Assembly: GCA_035079385.1 (NCBI GenBank) | Contig: JAVHKY010000026.1 | Span: 4,366,501-4,430,500, forward strand | Direction: 5' to 3' | From: Aspidiotus rigidus | Taxonomy: Eukaryota; Arthropoda; Insecta; Hemiptera; Diaspididae | Length of the DNA stretch: 64,000 nt | Shown here: positions 10,854 through 24,336 of the stretch, piece by piece | Layout: every line of letters begins with the position of its first letter | How positions within the stretch are numbered: the first letter of the stretch is position 1 | The notes under the pieces: generated by a model | Database searches by the model: none | What the model saw: only the letters and a program-made list of their open reading frames with translations | Told to the model about the DNA's origin: nothing | Position numbers and translations under genes: made by a program

Positions 10854-12135
10854 TGCAGAATGGGAATGAGTTGTTCACAGAATCAGCACCACATCCAATT
10901 TTATTGTTCGTCTACTTCAAGTTTCAATAACTATGGCTGCGATTATCATTTACGATCGAAATAATTGACACTGATAAATTCACGGTCGACTCTGTTACTA
11001 TATCACGGATATAAGTTCTAAAATAATGTCTTCTCGAACCTAAACGAATAATCGGGTATCAACAATTCTAGAGTATACTCACAAGAAGTTAGAGAGGAAA
11101 ACGCGTGTAAAAGTCACCAAAAGTGCGCAATGAAAACTCAATGAACGTGGATTATGGACTCGACTAAAGTATGCTCTTATCAGTTAAATTTTTAGAGATG
11201 TATTTGTTGCTGTTTGGACTGGAGGGTGTGGGGAAACCAATTGCCATTACTTGCCATCATACGTTTGTAATTGTAACCGTTACCGTTTCATCAAGGCATT
11301 AACGAATTTTAAAGCCGAAATAGTTTTCTGATCAGATTTTCAGGGTTTATACCTTATGCAAGACAATAGGCACATCGAATCACTGAGTAATCACATAGAG
11401 GATAGATATTGTACGGAAAAAGGCATTGCTTTGAGGACACGAGCTGCAGTGCCTGCAGTCAGCCTACATTCCTTCATTCACGTTCCCAGGAGACTCATCA
11501 CCTGTCTGCAAGAGAATAATAGAAAAACTCGCAAGATTTCGTACATCGCGTAAGAAAAAAACGGTGTCGATATCTTAGGTATAATATCGTCGATAGAGAA
11601 GGAATTCTTTTGAACCAGAACTTGAGGTTGACCGACTGGCTTGAATAATATTTTTCTACTTTGATAATTTTATTCTGTATTGGAACATTTTGAAGCTGCA
11701 TCATGCGTTCGTTACATTTATTACCAATGAAGGATAAAAAAATATCATGTAGGTAAGAGAAAGATTTAGATTACTAAGATCGTAGTACACCGCGATTGTG
11801 CTCACAAGGAAAATGTCCTCTGCGGCACCGTATGTTTAATACATCTCTTGTTACAAAAAAAATATATATTTGCGTGGTAAGCTGGATGTGTATCACAACT
11901 GCGTTTATTTGGCGTGTTCATGATAAAATACAATCGTCAGCAAAATATCTTTCAGTCCTCAAATCGATTGTGTGCATATTACAAATAGTACGAGTAATTT
12001 ATACATATTCCGTTTTTGAAAACGAATTTCCAGGTTTGACACCAGGATTCAGTCATTCTCATGACTCATAACCGTTCAACACACTCAACAAAAACTTCTT
12101 GGAAAATTATTAATCTAACATCGGACGTACAATAT
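10854..12135. other. Intergenic region
   Basis: No exon with homology or paired splice sites was found. It includes the promoter side of the gene starting at 10853. A TTTATT (AATAAA on the minus strand) at about 11904 could serve the mago transcript. Confidence 0.5.
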
Positions 12136-12573
12136 TTAAATGGGTTTAATTTTAAAATGTAAACCTATGAGACTAAAAACTAAACATTTTAAATCTTGCA
12201 CTAAATAATAGAAACACCTCAATCCTTCGGGATCTTTCGCCAGATTAACGTCGACGAGGGATCCAATCTTCGATGTAGTAAATGAAATGTGTTCGTCGTC
12301 AATGACGATTTCCAATTCTTGGCGACCAACACGATCTGGAGGCGGCCATAACGAGTCGTCTTCTTGCATTATCTCGCTCTCTTGAATGATACGTTTCAAT
12401 TCATCAGTAACAATCGTGTGTACATACGCTTCTTTACGAATGATCGTGTCGTTTTTATAGTTCGAATTATTAGCGTATCTGAGTTTACCGTCGGGTCTGA
12501 ATTCAAATTCCAGAAACTCGTGTCCGAATTTACCTTTATGACCAACGTAGTACCGAAGATAGAAGTCCGTCAT
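12136..12573 (-). CDS. mago: Mago nashi homologue (exon junction complex core)
   Basis: An intronless 145-codon frame beginning [19 protein letters not shown] and ending GLHFKIKPI. It is close to identical in length and sequence to animal MAGOH proteins throughout, including [26 protein letters not shown] and [16 protein letters not shown] pairs with Y14 (RBM8A) through its beta-sheet face and locks eIF4A3 on spliced mRNA, in nucleus and cytoplasm. The start is fixed by conservation (other animals begin [11 protein letters not shown]). A plausible 5' UTR intron ends at about 12579 (ATATTAG acceptor), with a donor in the upstream frame near 12620. The copy appears intact and functional. Confidence 0.98.
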   Translation of the reverse strand: MTDFYLRYYVGHKGKFGHEFLEFEFRPDGKLRYANNSNYKNDTIIRKEAYVHTIVTDELKRIIQESEIMQEDDSLWPPPDRVGRQELEIVIDDEHISFTTSKIGSLVDVNLAKDPEGLRCFYYLVQDLKCLVFSLIGLHFKIKPI

Positions 12574-13337
12574 CTTCTGCTAATATCGAGTGAAAAATTC
12601 ACGATTTTTTGCCACACGTTACCTCGATTACTGTCTGAACGACGCTCGAACTGACTGTCGGGCGTTGACTCTGCTTTGACCGGGATCGGTTTTTCAGTTT
12701 GGAAAGAGACTTTTAATTTATCATGCCGTAAAACTATGAAGAAAAATTGAAAATTCGAAATGACCAAAATATCACTTTAAGTCACTAAAAACTACAACAA
12801 ACTCTATGAAGACCGAGTCGGAAACTTTTTTGATTGTTTTTGGCATTGGCCCTGATTTTTGAAGCAGCATTTTGTTTTTTATAATTTTTCATTGGTTATG
12901 GAGCATCTGTAGAGAGCGCTGATAGCATTACGTACCGATGCACAGAGAAAATTTTTCGACGTAAAAGCAGCATTAGGCTAGGTATGCCTACATAATTTTT
13001 TGTAACTTTGAAAAATTCGAATATTACACAATTTGTACTGGTGAGAGCTAAAACGAAAATTATTTTTTTGTTCTACGATATGACGGATATGACCAAATAA
13101 GGCCCCAATCAGATTATTATTGACGTCTGGATTTTAATTTTAATCGTAATTAAGAGAGTAGGCCTACGTCCTCTACGTATTTCTTATAAAGAATATTATT
13201 ATTCTTCATTCAACGAGTCATTTATTTTCATATAAGCAGTTCTTAGCTAGAAAGAATAACGATTGACCTACCAAAATAATTGAAAGTAAAAATTTCCCAC
13301 TACCTACCTCGAACTTAGGTTCATCATCCCTTTTCAT
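12570..13337 (-). CDS. Possible small upstream protein or uORF, overlapping the mago 5' end
   Basis: ATG at 13337 opens [12 protein letters not shown] donor at 13303 and an acceptor at 12734 (TTCATAG) join it in frame to [24 protein letters not shown], running to a stop at 12570, just past the mago start codon. The joined product would be about 66 residues, hydrophilic and Lys/Glu-rich. If the GTAACG donor near 12620 is used instead, the reading frame would run into the mago exon out of frame. I do not recognise it. Either a small gene, a uORF on the mago transcript, or a coincidence. Confidence 0.25.
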
Positions 13338-14015
13338 CAAATGCAAACTGGAAAGGAAACGTAAACAAGGAATTCCGACGCATTTACTCCAGGTTATTTA
13401 GTCTCTCACCTGAGTTCTTAGAACATTTGAATTATGACACTTTGGTGTGAAAGAAGATGAAAAAAATTAGTTTAGTTGACCACATTATAAGTTTGGAAGT
13501 AGAAATATCTACAATGAACAAATTTCTTGACAAATCATCGTCACTTTAAAGCTTAAATTACCTAATTCAGATCGGGTGAGCAATCACGGATTATGGTAAA
13601 TCTTAATAAAACTTATCCCCAAGAAACAGAATGAAGAGTTACTGATATTCAATAATTTGAATCCAACAAGAGATCCGAGGGGAAAGAAATAGTGAGGCTC
13701 GATTATTTCTAAAAGTCGCTCAGATATTTAATGAAATTAGAAAGAAGTATCATTGACCAATATTATAAAAAATTATGGTGAAAAAATAAAATTTCTTCGT
13801 TTTTGTCCTCCAAGAGGACCGTTGTAATATCTCCTTCGATCGTCTTTCATCAAACAATAACAGCATAAAGCAATCACAAGATTAAACTTCAGGATTTAGA
13901 AACTTTTAATTTCAACGAGGTATTTATTATAATATAACGTTTAAAGAAAATTACCAAAAGAAAAAAAACAGTTTAAGATGGTTTTCAATGTCTGAAAGTA
14001 GATTCGACTAAGAGT
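12738..14015. other. Intergenic region between mago and cyclin H
   Basis: AT-rich, with no recognised coding sequence apart from the tentative small exon at 13304-13337. TTTATT at 13923-13928 is a polyadenylation signal on the minus strand about 90 bp past the cyclin H stop. Confidence 0.5.
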
Positions 14016-15005
14016 TTAAATCAGGGGTAATTCATGAATTGAATCTAAAGCCGTGTCGGATACTTGACTACTTCCATAAGGAAGCGGATCACCATCATCG
14101 TCGTCGTACAACATTTCTTGTAATTTCTGTTTAAATACTTCACTATTCGGATTTGTTTCTTCGTTCCGGCATCGTTCCAACTTTTTTTCTATCACTTTCA
14201 CTTGATCCCGAGTTGGAACTTCAATACTTTTGACCAAAAATGTTCTAATTTTTCGTACTACTGATATAAGAAGAGATTGCGCTCCATTATTCTTTCCAAG
14301 TAACGTTTCGGTAACGTAGGCATCTAAATTTTCTTGATTCTTACTCGCTGAATGAAGAACTGCAGCCAGAGCCAATTGGGCTGGTGAGTATAACAAACAA
14401 GCATCAGTCATGAATAATTCATCGATAAAATCTTCAATTGTACTTCTCAAACGATCGGGATCATGTAGATGACTTCGGACCTTCAGGTCGATCAGTAGAC
14501 CTTCAATTGGACGATACGGATTATGAATCGTAAGTTGATAACGCAGCTGCTTCATTAATAGCAATTCGTTATTCAATATGATGTCAGTCGCTCTCGCCAA
14601 ATCTCCTTTTACGTTCGCAACAAACTGTTTCATAGATACGTTGAATTCTTCTACTTTGCAAGCAAGATATACGCATGTTATTAGCATATCTTTGGGATGA
14701 TAATCCATGACGGAATTGTTCAAGTAGAAACGTTTTAGATAGTGAAATGCTGTTCCTATGACGGGTTTCGGCATTTGTGGACTGAACCGACGACAAAAGT
14801 CTCTCATTCTCATTTCATAGAACTTGACTAGAGCACGTTCTTCATTTGGGTTTAAAAAGAAGTCGGAGGTATCTTCTCCAGACAAATCTTTTACTTTTTC
14901 AGCCTGAGCTAGAATGAAAGCTTTGTTTGCTTCTTCGCGTAGTTTAGAGAGCTCCTCTTCGTCAGGAAAAATCCAACAAGTTTTCTGAGTACTAGATGGA
15001 AACAT
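14016..15005 (-). CDS. CycH: Cyclin H, CAK/TFIIH subunit
   Basis: An intronless frame of 329 codons. It starts MFPSSTQKTCWIFPDEEEL, the conserved N-terminal helix region (human: MYHNSSQKRHWTF). Cyclin box 1 spans about residues 55-155 (KPVIGTAFHYLKRFYLNNSVMDYHPKD, then ACKVEEFNVS) and box 2 about 160-265 (NPYRPIEGLL, LLYSPAQLALAAVLHSA). A C-terminal helix containing KKLERCRNEETNP and an acidic tail follow. Cyclin H activates CDK7, with MAT1, to phosphorylate the Pol II CTD and cell-cycle CDKs. Length is normal for the family (about 320 residues). It is divergently arranged with MROH1, 551 bp separating the starts. The lack of introns is unusual in this neighbourhood and could reflect an old retroposition or intron loss. 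Confidence 0.97.
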   Translation of the reverse strand: MFPSSTQKTCWIFPDEEELSKLREEANKAFILAQAEKVKDLSGEDTSDFFLNPNEERALVKFYEMRMRDFCRRFSPQMPKPVIGTAFHYLKRFYLNNSVMDYHPKDMLITCVYLACKVEEFNVSMKQFVANVKGDLARATDIILNNELLLMKQLRYQLTIHNPYRPIEGLLIDLKVRSHLHDPDRLRSTIEDFIDELFMTDACLLYSPAQLALAAVLHSASKNQENLDAYVTETLLGKNNGAQSLLISVVRKIRTFLVKSIEVPTRDQVKVIEKKLERCRNEETNPNSEVFKQKLQEMLYDDDDGDPLPYGSSQVSDTALDSIHELPLI

Positions 15006-15556
15006 ATTGTGTTTTAAGTAATCACAAGAACCGGCTGCGATATTGCTTTGCTATGAGGATTCACAACTCTTCAGGTGCTGTTTTGCAGATACGAATAGTA
15101 CATCCTTTGAATGGTCGTAGAATTGCTTCACATTTCTAGGAAATTCAAGGCTTCAGTATAAATTTTGATAGACTGTAAAGAAAAATACTTCAACAAATTT
15201 TATTGTTATAAAAACATGGCGAAAGAAAAATCGCGTAAAAAAGTAAAAAAAAAACGATTAAACCGGCGGAATACAAGACGGGAGATGACAAGCTGACTGT
15301 TGAATGGGTTGGAAATTTTGAATTTATAGTGATAATAATGGTGATCATTGATTGAAAAAATTCGGGAAAATAGACTTCCCCTCCGAATTCAACCGAAAGT
15401 GACGCAAAGAGTGACGTCACAATGATATGACGTAAGTACAGCAGCTGCAGCGCTGCGAAATTCTGATAAAAACAATATTTCGCCTGTCAAGTGTAACTAT
15501 GTAAATGCGTGATTTTTTATTGACAGAATTGAAGAAATTAATAGAATGAGTTGAGT
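15006..15556. promoter_or_regulatory. Shared upstream region of CycH and MROH1
   Basis: 551 bp between two divergent start codons. It contains TGACGTCA at about 15413-15420 (a perfect CRE/ATF-like palindrome, GTGACGTCAC in context) and a related TGACGT at about 15428. No TATA box placed convincingly for either gene. A bidirectional promoter is an inference from the arrangement. Confidence 0.45.
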
Positions 15557-18500
15557 ATGGCTTCGATTAATTCTCAAACATCTAGTAAGTTGAACTTCTT
15601 CTCTATCTACATCAGTTACGAATTCTTCAAGTTCAATCTCTTCTTTTTACATTACCCATTTCAGTTATCGAGAATCTCTTGGAACACACATCAGATAAAT
15701 CTGAGAAAGTCAAAGTTTCCATTTATTCCTCATTAAAAAGAATTGCGCTGTGCTATCCGTCCGAGGTCATATCGGCAGCTATCCGTTATCGTCGTCGAAA
15801 CCCAAAAGTATTTTTCTCATTTAATTAACATTAATTTCTCCAGCAAATCCCTCGTCATTAAAATTGAGAGGATTTTTGTAGTTGAATAACAATGAAGTAC
15901 GAAGTATCTTTGAGCTGATCAAGAATGTTTGCGAAGAAAGACTTTCAAAAGTGGAGAATACTTTACTCGTCGAAATAATTTCTAGTGCCATCGAAGAATC
16001 GTTAAAAGCTTCTGTCGTACCCTTCATTTCTGCAGATTTATTGCCCGTCATCGGTAGCAAATATTGCAAAGAGGTAATTCATGAATTATATCTATATCGT
16101 TCACTACTACGCCGTTTCAAACTCACGAATGTGATTACGTAAGAACCAGAGGATCGAATATGCTGAAACTTGCATCGTTGAATTCATTTTAGATTACCAT
16201 GCACGAGAAAAAATGAGTGAAACAAGAAAACTTGAATTGGAATTTAAATGATTGCAGGTTCTAAACGAACTACAAAAATGTATGGTAGATGGTGTAGCGC
16301 CTCATGCATCAGTTATTTATACACTGGGGCACTTGGCTGTGGCGAATATGACGTCTTTTCATACATTCAGTATGAAAATATTCGAATATCTACTATCCAT
16401 TTTACAAGTTACGAAAACGGATAACATGCGAAAGCTGTATGCTCAAAGTAAATGCCTTTTACCTAATTTTTTTTTCCAGGGACGAGAGACTGATAGGATA
16501 AACTTCAGTTAATGATATGAAGGGAGAGGAAATATTCCACCTGTTGAGTAATCTAAACTTTTGAATTTTTTTCAGCTGTTTGTCAGCTCGTCGAAACAAT
16601 CATCGAACTTACCTCGACTGAAGAATCATCAGTCACTAAAGAGCAGTATTCTCGAATTGTAGAAGAAATTTTTGATACTTTCATGACGACGTGGTTGCAA
16701 AGTAAAGACCCTAATGTAAGTGACTCAACCACCACATTTTTTTCACTCTCTACTTTTGTTGGAAATGTTATCACGTGAATATCATTCTTCCTTGTCTCAT
16801 TTATTTTCGACGAACACTAACCAGCGTATTAATTAAAATACACATTTCAGACTTGCGAAATGATAACTCAAGCGGCTGGTTCTCTAGTGCTATTGTTTAG
16901 TGACCAGAAGTTGACCAACGACACCTTGAATATTTTAAATTCATTTCTTCTACTTTATAAAAAGCCTTCCTCCACATTTCCACGTTACATCATTACGCAG
17001 GGTGTGAGTAATTTCTTGTCAGTAGTTCCGCGTGCGGCTTTACAGCCACATCTGGATACGTTGATGAATACCTTACATTTGATGGTGAGTAGTTGCCATT
17101 TATCACATTAAAGTAGAGGAGAAATTCTAATGAAATCAATTGTTTTTGCAGGTTGTGATAACCCCTGACTTCTCTCAGCCAATAACTGTGAAGAATCACA
17201 ACGAAATTTTACGATGTTACGATTATTTAAGTTAGTTGCCCTCATTTACAGGCTATCTTCGATCGTTCTTGTTTTAATTGATATGAAATTTGCTCATTCC
17301 TTGAAGGTACTCTTTTTGGAGATAAAATTATCGAAGTGCTGTTAAATAATTTACGATCATCGTCAGAGCACGATCGTATTGCTGGGTTGATTGTCGCTAC
17401 CTATTTATTGAATTCTTCGAGTTCAATTTTGAAACCGAAAATCTCCGAATTGATATCAGTGCTTCATAAATTATTAAATGAATCCTCTACAAAGGTAAAA
17501 TATCATGCTAGAAAAAAGAAGATCTGTGAGGAGAGTTTTTTGTTGAATTTTAATCTGTCACCAGATAAACAAAAATATGGCGACTATCATAAACGTTCTA
17601 GCCTTCAGAGGATATTTAACCGAAAAAGATGCCGTATTCATTGAATTTCTAGCTCGACATTCCTATCACTCCTCTTCCACTGTGAGTATTGCACTCTTCA
17701 TTTTCTTTGTTTTCACTCCTTTACGTAACCGTTTCATTTATTTCGTATGCTAGAACGTTGAGCAAGATGATTTGGAATCTAGCTGTAAAAATACCTTAGC
17801 TTTTCTAAACACAGCGTCCTCAGCTGTTCAATCACTGTGTTGGAAAGTATTGATGCAACTCATGATGAATGGTGAACATTTACAAGCGGTCGCTGTTTTT
17901 GCTAAATCCTTGGCCTATTTAATATCGAAATGCGAGCTTTCAGTTCTAGGTCAGTCTACCTAGTTGATAATATAAACATTGTATGTATTTCTTTGTTTAC
18001 TGAATGTTTCCGTATATTTTTTTTTCTTTATAGAGAGAAATTGTTATGATCGTTCGGAAATCATATTCGTGCGGGTCATGTCATTGCTCGGGAGTCCTTT
18101 GCACGATAATAGAGGAATTTATTTACTGAATTTCTTGAATGATTACATCAAGTGGAAAGTAAAGGTTGATCCATTGATATGGAAGACGAAAATGACTGAA
18201 CTAATAGCGTATTTGACAGGTATTAATTTTGAGGATGAATGGTAAGCAGATTGACCGAAAAAGTGGACTGAATTATTACGTTTCATTATTTCAGCCTCAG
18301 ATAGCGCTTGGAATGATGCTGAGTGGGAGAATAAAATACTGAATTCTTTAACTGCATCGTTTACCGATGATACGAAACCCTGGCTAGAAGCTGTTAATAT
18401 TGAAGCGATTAAGCTTCTGGGAGAGAACCAAGGGAATGCTGACGCAAATTCGAATAATATAGCTGTAGACGAGCGAGCGATGTTATTCAAACTTATAGCT

Positions 18501-21500
18501 CTCCTATCGCAGTATATTGATGAAGCGTCTATTGTAACGAGCAATATAACGAAGATTTTATCTCCTCTCAGTCAGCGATCTCTTATTGATTTGAAAGTAC
18601 GTAATTTAAATTGTCAGCAATTTACGTCAGCAGAGAAACACTTGACACGTAGCTAGTAAAGTTTTTTTCCACTTTTTGAGCAGTTGGCGGTCGAAACTCC
18701 AAGAGGTTTTGCCGCTCGTTCCCAAAAAAGTAAAACAATGAAAGTCTTAGTGGAATAACGAATCGCAAATTGATGAAAAGATGGTCAACAACTTTTCTTG
18801 TAATTTTTTCCTATCCCTGAGGGAAATTTCCTCCGCCACCGCTCGTCAAAATGAAAATGCATTTATATACTGAGACTTTACAATTATGTTTAAATAGGCG
18901 TGCAGTCGTTCGGTCGGCATTATCTCCAGGAGTCATTTCAATCAGATATTCAACGAACTGGATAAATTTCAGCGAACCGAGCTCAATCGTAAACCGACAA
19001 AGTTTTTAGGACTTATCAAGGATACAAAAGGAGAAACAGAGATTGAGATAATTCGACGAATGATTTGCGAATGTTTTTCGGCAATCTTGGTCGAGGCCCC
19101 TCCGCGAGCGATGTTACCCAAGTTCAAACAGCTGATGCATTGGTTCATTAGCTTGCATCAAATAACAAAGGTGAAACAACATGTTGAAATGTCTACAGTT
19201 TATGACTCGGGTTGCAAAATTCGGACAGTAGGAAAAAATAGAACGATTGATGACTAAAATCAACCTTTGTCACCCTCGTGGTTTGGTAAAATATTCATGA
19301 AACCATATCTTACTCGTCAGTTGTCCTTATCTTTATGTTTTTCAAGAATTTGAAACGTTATCTCTCTGGTGTGAAATATTGATGAGTCATTTTCCTGTAA
19401 TTTGTCATGAAACCTAGCAAAATGAAAGACAAATCGGAAGTGGCTTGGTGTGATTTTTCGCAGAAATTTTCTGATTAATGAGAAAAACTCAGAAAGGCTC
19501 GACCGGAAATTACGCATTTCCTGACTATGCTACTGAACAGCTATCCTGCAGATCACTAGTTAGTTATCTGTTGATTCTAGAACTCTAGAAATATTTTCAA
19601 CGCTGAATTTAAATCCGTTCTCCGTTTTTCGCCATCATGTCGCGTTTTTTGAAAAATGATGCAATTTCATAACACCACGTAGGTGTATCACGTTGAAAAC
19701 AAATGATAATCAGATGAACTCGGATATGAGATCTAGCTTGAATCTTCCCTCATCACATATCGAAAGCTCAAAAACATTCATTCACGATCTTGCGGAACAA
19801 ATTGCGTTTTGAGGGTGTGATTATCATCCTAGTTCTAGAAAATTATATTGAATCTTTCTGAATTTTTAATGTATGTTGAAGCAAGATTCAAGCTAAATTT
19901 TTATATTCGAGTTTTTCTAATTATCATTCATTTTCAACATGATATAATGATGTCCTGAAATTTTCCAGATTTTAGTGATCAATCAAATACGTAACGTGAT
20001 AGCGAAAAACTGATTTGAATTTAGCGTTGAAAATATATTTAAAATCACCTCCTTGAGGGCTTACTGCCAACAAAAGATTCCATTTTGTTCAGTATTGCGA
20101 TTATGGTGAGAATGTGGGGGGGGGGGGGGGGTGTAGAACTTGAAAAATTTAGCTTTAAAATATCATAAAAATTACAGACAAAGGTGAAGCATTGTTTAAA
20201 AGTTGGCTTAAAACCCACCTCTGGAAAATTTTCTTGCTATGCGAGTTTCAATTTTTCAAAACTTCTTTTTCCTTTTATTCTTACTCTATATTTTTCAGGA
20301 TGCTCAAACCCTCAACGCATGCACAGAAGCGTTATTTCACGTGTCGGAAGTGTTGTTGAAGAATGAAAATGATTTCGAAAAAGTAGACGAGTGCAGAAAA
20401 GAATTATTGAGTTTCATAACGAGTACTGTTCAGACTGAGAGAATCATGCCTAGTGTCATGTGTTTAAAAACCATCGCTACGTTATTGTAAGGATACCGAT
20501 AAGAAATTTTGAAACGATTTGAAATTTGTTCACCCTATAATATCGTCTTTTTTCCTTTTAATTTTATAGTAAATTATCATCGAGCACTTCGGCGACTGAA
20601 AAGTTACACTTATTGCAGAAATGTTTGAATAAAATGTTCCAATATTATTCGATATCCAGCAGCACGTCCGCGATTACCGAGGCCGGTGTTATCGAAGTCG
20701 ATCCGATTATTCAACAATTATGTGAGAATAAATTTTATCGGAGGATAATTAAGTTTTAATTTTCTGTTTGATTCCGTTACCAAATTCACTTTGTACCTCA
20801 GGTATTTTGATCGAGAATTCGGTCGATACGAAAAACAGCACCGTCCTGGAGGAAATCGTTATGTTTTTGCGCCAGTGGCTTTCGCACAAAATCATCAATC
20901 ATAGGATTGTTTCACTGTTTCTTTTGAAATCTGCCTTGAATAGCTACGTGATATGTTACTTCAACGATACTAAAGTGAGTTGGGCTACTGAAGTTTGGAC
21001 CAAAAGTTTACGGTTCAATTAATCAAATTAATTGAATCCAACCTTTTTGTTTTATTTCATTCGTAGAATTATGTGAAATTCACTTCCGTCGGTTCTTTGC
21101 TGGGTCGTTTATACGTACGTTCCTTTGAGAGTAACTCTGAACTGAGTCGGCTGGCTTGCGAATGTATCATTTTACTCTTCGCTATTGCTGAAGCCAACGT
21201 TGATAATGCCAGTACGTCCGTCGAAGATATTCACAAATCGATGATGAATGTCGAACGCGTAAATATAGAATTCTTCCGTGTGGTAAGTTGAATGCTAATC
21301 AAGTTAAGTTCTACATAAAGTTGCTATACCTACGTTCATATAATTTCATCTTTACATATCGCAGTCAGTATACTGCAAATTAACGCCCGAGCAGTTGTAT
21401 TCTTTCACTACCGAACTTTTGAACGGATTGTTGGATATAGAAGATCCTTGCGCCATCGGAACAGCTAATTTGTTGACTGTATTGTTCTCCGAATTGGGAA

Positions 21501-24336
21501 CTCAATTTCATCGCCATGCTTTAGAAATATTTGGTAAGGAATAATGGGTGATATAAAATCTGGATCTTCGTTACCGTATTGTAAAGCAATTTTAATTCTC
21601 TTATTTCAGGTGATATGATCATAAAATTGATGAAACTGGAAAATAAAACAATACTGGAAGTGGCTGTTAATGCGATGCTCGCATTGGCACGTCACGCCAA
21701 AGATATGTTTGTGAGCACCATGCTGAATCAGACAATTCCTTTTCACCCGTAAGTTGATCTGTGTTCCCACACATATATTGTTTATTATTTTGTGTACCGT
21801 CGATTCCAATTAAACTCGGAGTCTATTTTGATCAGGAACATAAGTTTATGTTGGTCTCGAATATCAGTAGACGAGAATTTCGCTGATGAAGTGCTGAAAC
21901 GATTATACGAAACGCTGAAAAATCATCCAACGTACGACGAAGATGCAAAGAACAAGAAGCGAAAGGTACTTTCACGGCGTCCACTTGTGGTTAGTCTAAT
22001 TCTCTTTTGGATTTCGCTTTCCGTAATAGACCTGTGTTTGACGAGTGACCGCAATTGTTTCCAGGCAATATCGGCTATTTGTGAAATCCTCTCGTCAATG
22101 AACGATACAGTTGTATTGGCTACTAGTCATTTCATCGATTTTTTCCCTCTTTTATTAACTCTGATACCAGTATACATGGGTGAATCGGCGCACCATATGA
22201 ATATCAATAATAGTGCTAGTAAAGTTAACAAGGATACGACACCTCCTCTTATTACTGCTAGGTAAAATTGTTAAAGGAAAATAATTATCTTCTTCATTAG
22301 TGTAGATTTTTATTTTCAATCGTAATTTCAGGTTGGTTTTCGATACGTTGTTAGTTTTGATGAAACGCAGTCGTTGCGTGGATGCGGATGACAGTTTATT
22401 AGCGTATGCTGAAAAGATTGACTTCAGAACAGAAGCAAAAACTGTCTATTTTGAGATGGTTAAGCATTTGGCCAAGTAAGAGCAATATTCATTGACTTCT
22501 GAATAGAAAACAATCTTTTGTGCTAACGAAGTCTCAGAAGCGGCTGGGTAACGATTTGTTGATTGTTATTTCCACTCTTTTCGGCAGTTTAATTGAAATT
22601 AGAAAACTTTCTTCATAAATGTCTTCTAGAGTACACAAAAACGAAATTCAAATTCTAAATCGCTAGTAAAAATGAAGAAAATTTATTTTAAAATAGAAAA
22701 TTCGATGTGAAGAAATTATGCTGATATATAAATTTGATTGTCAGTGGTTGTAAATGTTGGTTACAACTTTACTTTCGTCTTAGAAATTGAAGACCGAATG
22801 AATTTAATTTATAGAACTCTTGCAGGAATGTTTCTCGCTTCAGCAACGAAATTGTGAGTAAAATTCTCGATACGTTGGGAGGTTTTGTTGGTGACGATAA
22901 AAAAGAAAGTCAAAGGGCGACCGCGGTAATATTTTGCGTAGAAGTGAGTCATCCTCGCGTACTTTCGATTATTCGTTCGAATTTTTTCAATATCTTTACT
23001 CGTTCATTTATCAAAATTTCAGATATTCAATTTGAAATGTTGTGAAGACGCCATATTGGTTGATACTGTGATTCTTAACTTATTAAGTTTTCTGAACGAT
23101 ACGTCATATTTTGTACGCGAGAATAGTTTGAAAGGATTGGCCAACATATCGAACTTGGAATTTTCTTTGGTATTTTGGTTTATTAGTACTAGGCCTACAA
23201 CCAATGTACGAGACATTATGAGACAGAGCTCACATATTTATTTTTCTTAGGTCGAGCGGTATAAAGAAAGATTATTGTCGGCTCTGACGACTGGTTTCGA
23301 AGATAACGAGGCGACTACGCAAATCGGCATAATTATTCAATCGTTGCGAGGCTTATCCAAATTGTTACCGTTTTTAACTAGCGGCCAATACGCATCCATT
23401 TGTATCTCGATCGCTATCCGAATAAGACCATTCTTCGAAAAGGTGAATTCACTTTAAAGGTGTACTTCGGGTGATTCGTTAGTGTAAGAAATATTAATTT
23501 TGTTGTTCAACGTCATTAAGGAAAATGTGGAAGTTCGTAGTTTGTCGTTGCGGCTATTTGGAGAGCTGGCGACTGTACCGTCAATAGAGGTGTCATCATT
23601 CAGAGAGCAAGTTACCAGTAATCTACTTTGTTTACTGTTTCATCTGGGAGAAAAAGAACCCGAAGTTGTCGAAGTAATGAGATTTTCTTTCGATGTACCT
23701 AATTTAAATTCACTCTTGAATTTTTAACGATCTTCATTTTCGATCACAGTCGTGTAGATTCACGTTGAGGACGGTTGCCAAAACGATGAAATCTAAATTT
23801 CTAGCCGAAGAAATGGTTAAATATTTGAACGAAGAAACCAAAATCAGTCATAATGAATACTTGGAGAGGATTACAAAAATTTTGGTGAGTCTACGTTGAC
23901 GAAGAGTGAGGGAGTTTTCAGTTTCAACTTAGTAATCATAATCATCTTCAATTTTTCTCTTTTATAGGCCGAAGACTTTGCAGAAAAATTTTCCGATTTC
24001 ATAAATATTGCCATATCTTACACGAAGAGTTCGTGGCCAGAAATCCGTGCCAGTGCAGTTCTATTTATCGGTAAGTACTCCATTTTTTTTGTTAATTTTT
24101 CTGAGTTGAGAAAACAATGATTTTCGAGTGCTATTTTGAAATTTTCAGGAACGATGTATTCTAATCAAATGGAAACACAAGATAAACTACCCGTGGATGT
24201 ACTAACGGGTCGAATTTTAGCCTTGCTCAAGGATATCGATGCGAATGTTCGAGCAAATGCTGCTACCTCGTTGGGACTTTTATTGTATTCGGCGTCAGCT
24301 GAACTTCTTCAAAGTGAAAAAAATGACGACGACTAA
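15557..24336 (+). CDS. MROH1: Maestro heat-like repeat family member 1 (MROH1/HEATR7A), 29 exons
   Basis: Exons: 15557-15584, 15665-15807, 15882-16073, 16258-16447, 16576-16715, 16851-17084, 17152-17230, 17307-17494, 17565-17681, 17754-17949, 18034-18219, 18295-18596, 18898-19170, 20299-20486, 20570-20721, 20802-20974, 21067-21282, 21365-21533, 21610-21748, 21836-21965, 22065-22261, 22332-22475, 22826-22943, 23023-23169, 23251-23442, 23521-23673, 23750-23884, 23968-24070, 24149-24336. They join without a stop to 1603 codons, close to the human protein. HEAT-type helical pairs run throughout; diagnostic stretches are APHASVIYTLGHLAVAN (exon 4) and ISIAIRIRPFFEK with SLRGLSKLL (exon 25). MROH1 is a large cytosolic/endolysosomal scaffold of poorly known function. 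Exon 26 uses a weak acceptor (CATTAAG). Intron 13 (1.1 kb) houses a MITE and a 16-base G run. Confidence 0.93.
19528..20096. mobile_element. MITE in MROH1 intron 13, family shared with 41404-41898
   Basis: Inner inverted repeats at 19589-19614 (AATATTTTCAACGCTGAATT) and 20013-20040 (reverse complement with small changes). An outer TACTGAACAGCTAT lies at 19530-19543, with a decayed partner TGTTCAGTA near 20086. The interior (about 19690-19980) aligns by eye with the element at 41404-41898, for example AAACAAATGATAAT, CATCACATAT(C)(A/G)AAAG and ATGTTGAAG(C/A)AAGATTCA. No coding capacity. Confidence 0.75.
20117..20132 (+). repeat. Poly-G run in MROH1 intron 13
   Basis: About 17 consecutive G, a homopolymer in otherwise AT-rich intron sequence; also a likely site of sequencing length error. 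Confidence 0.8.
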
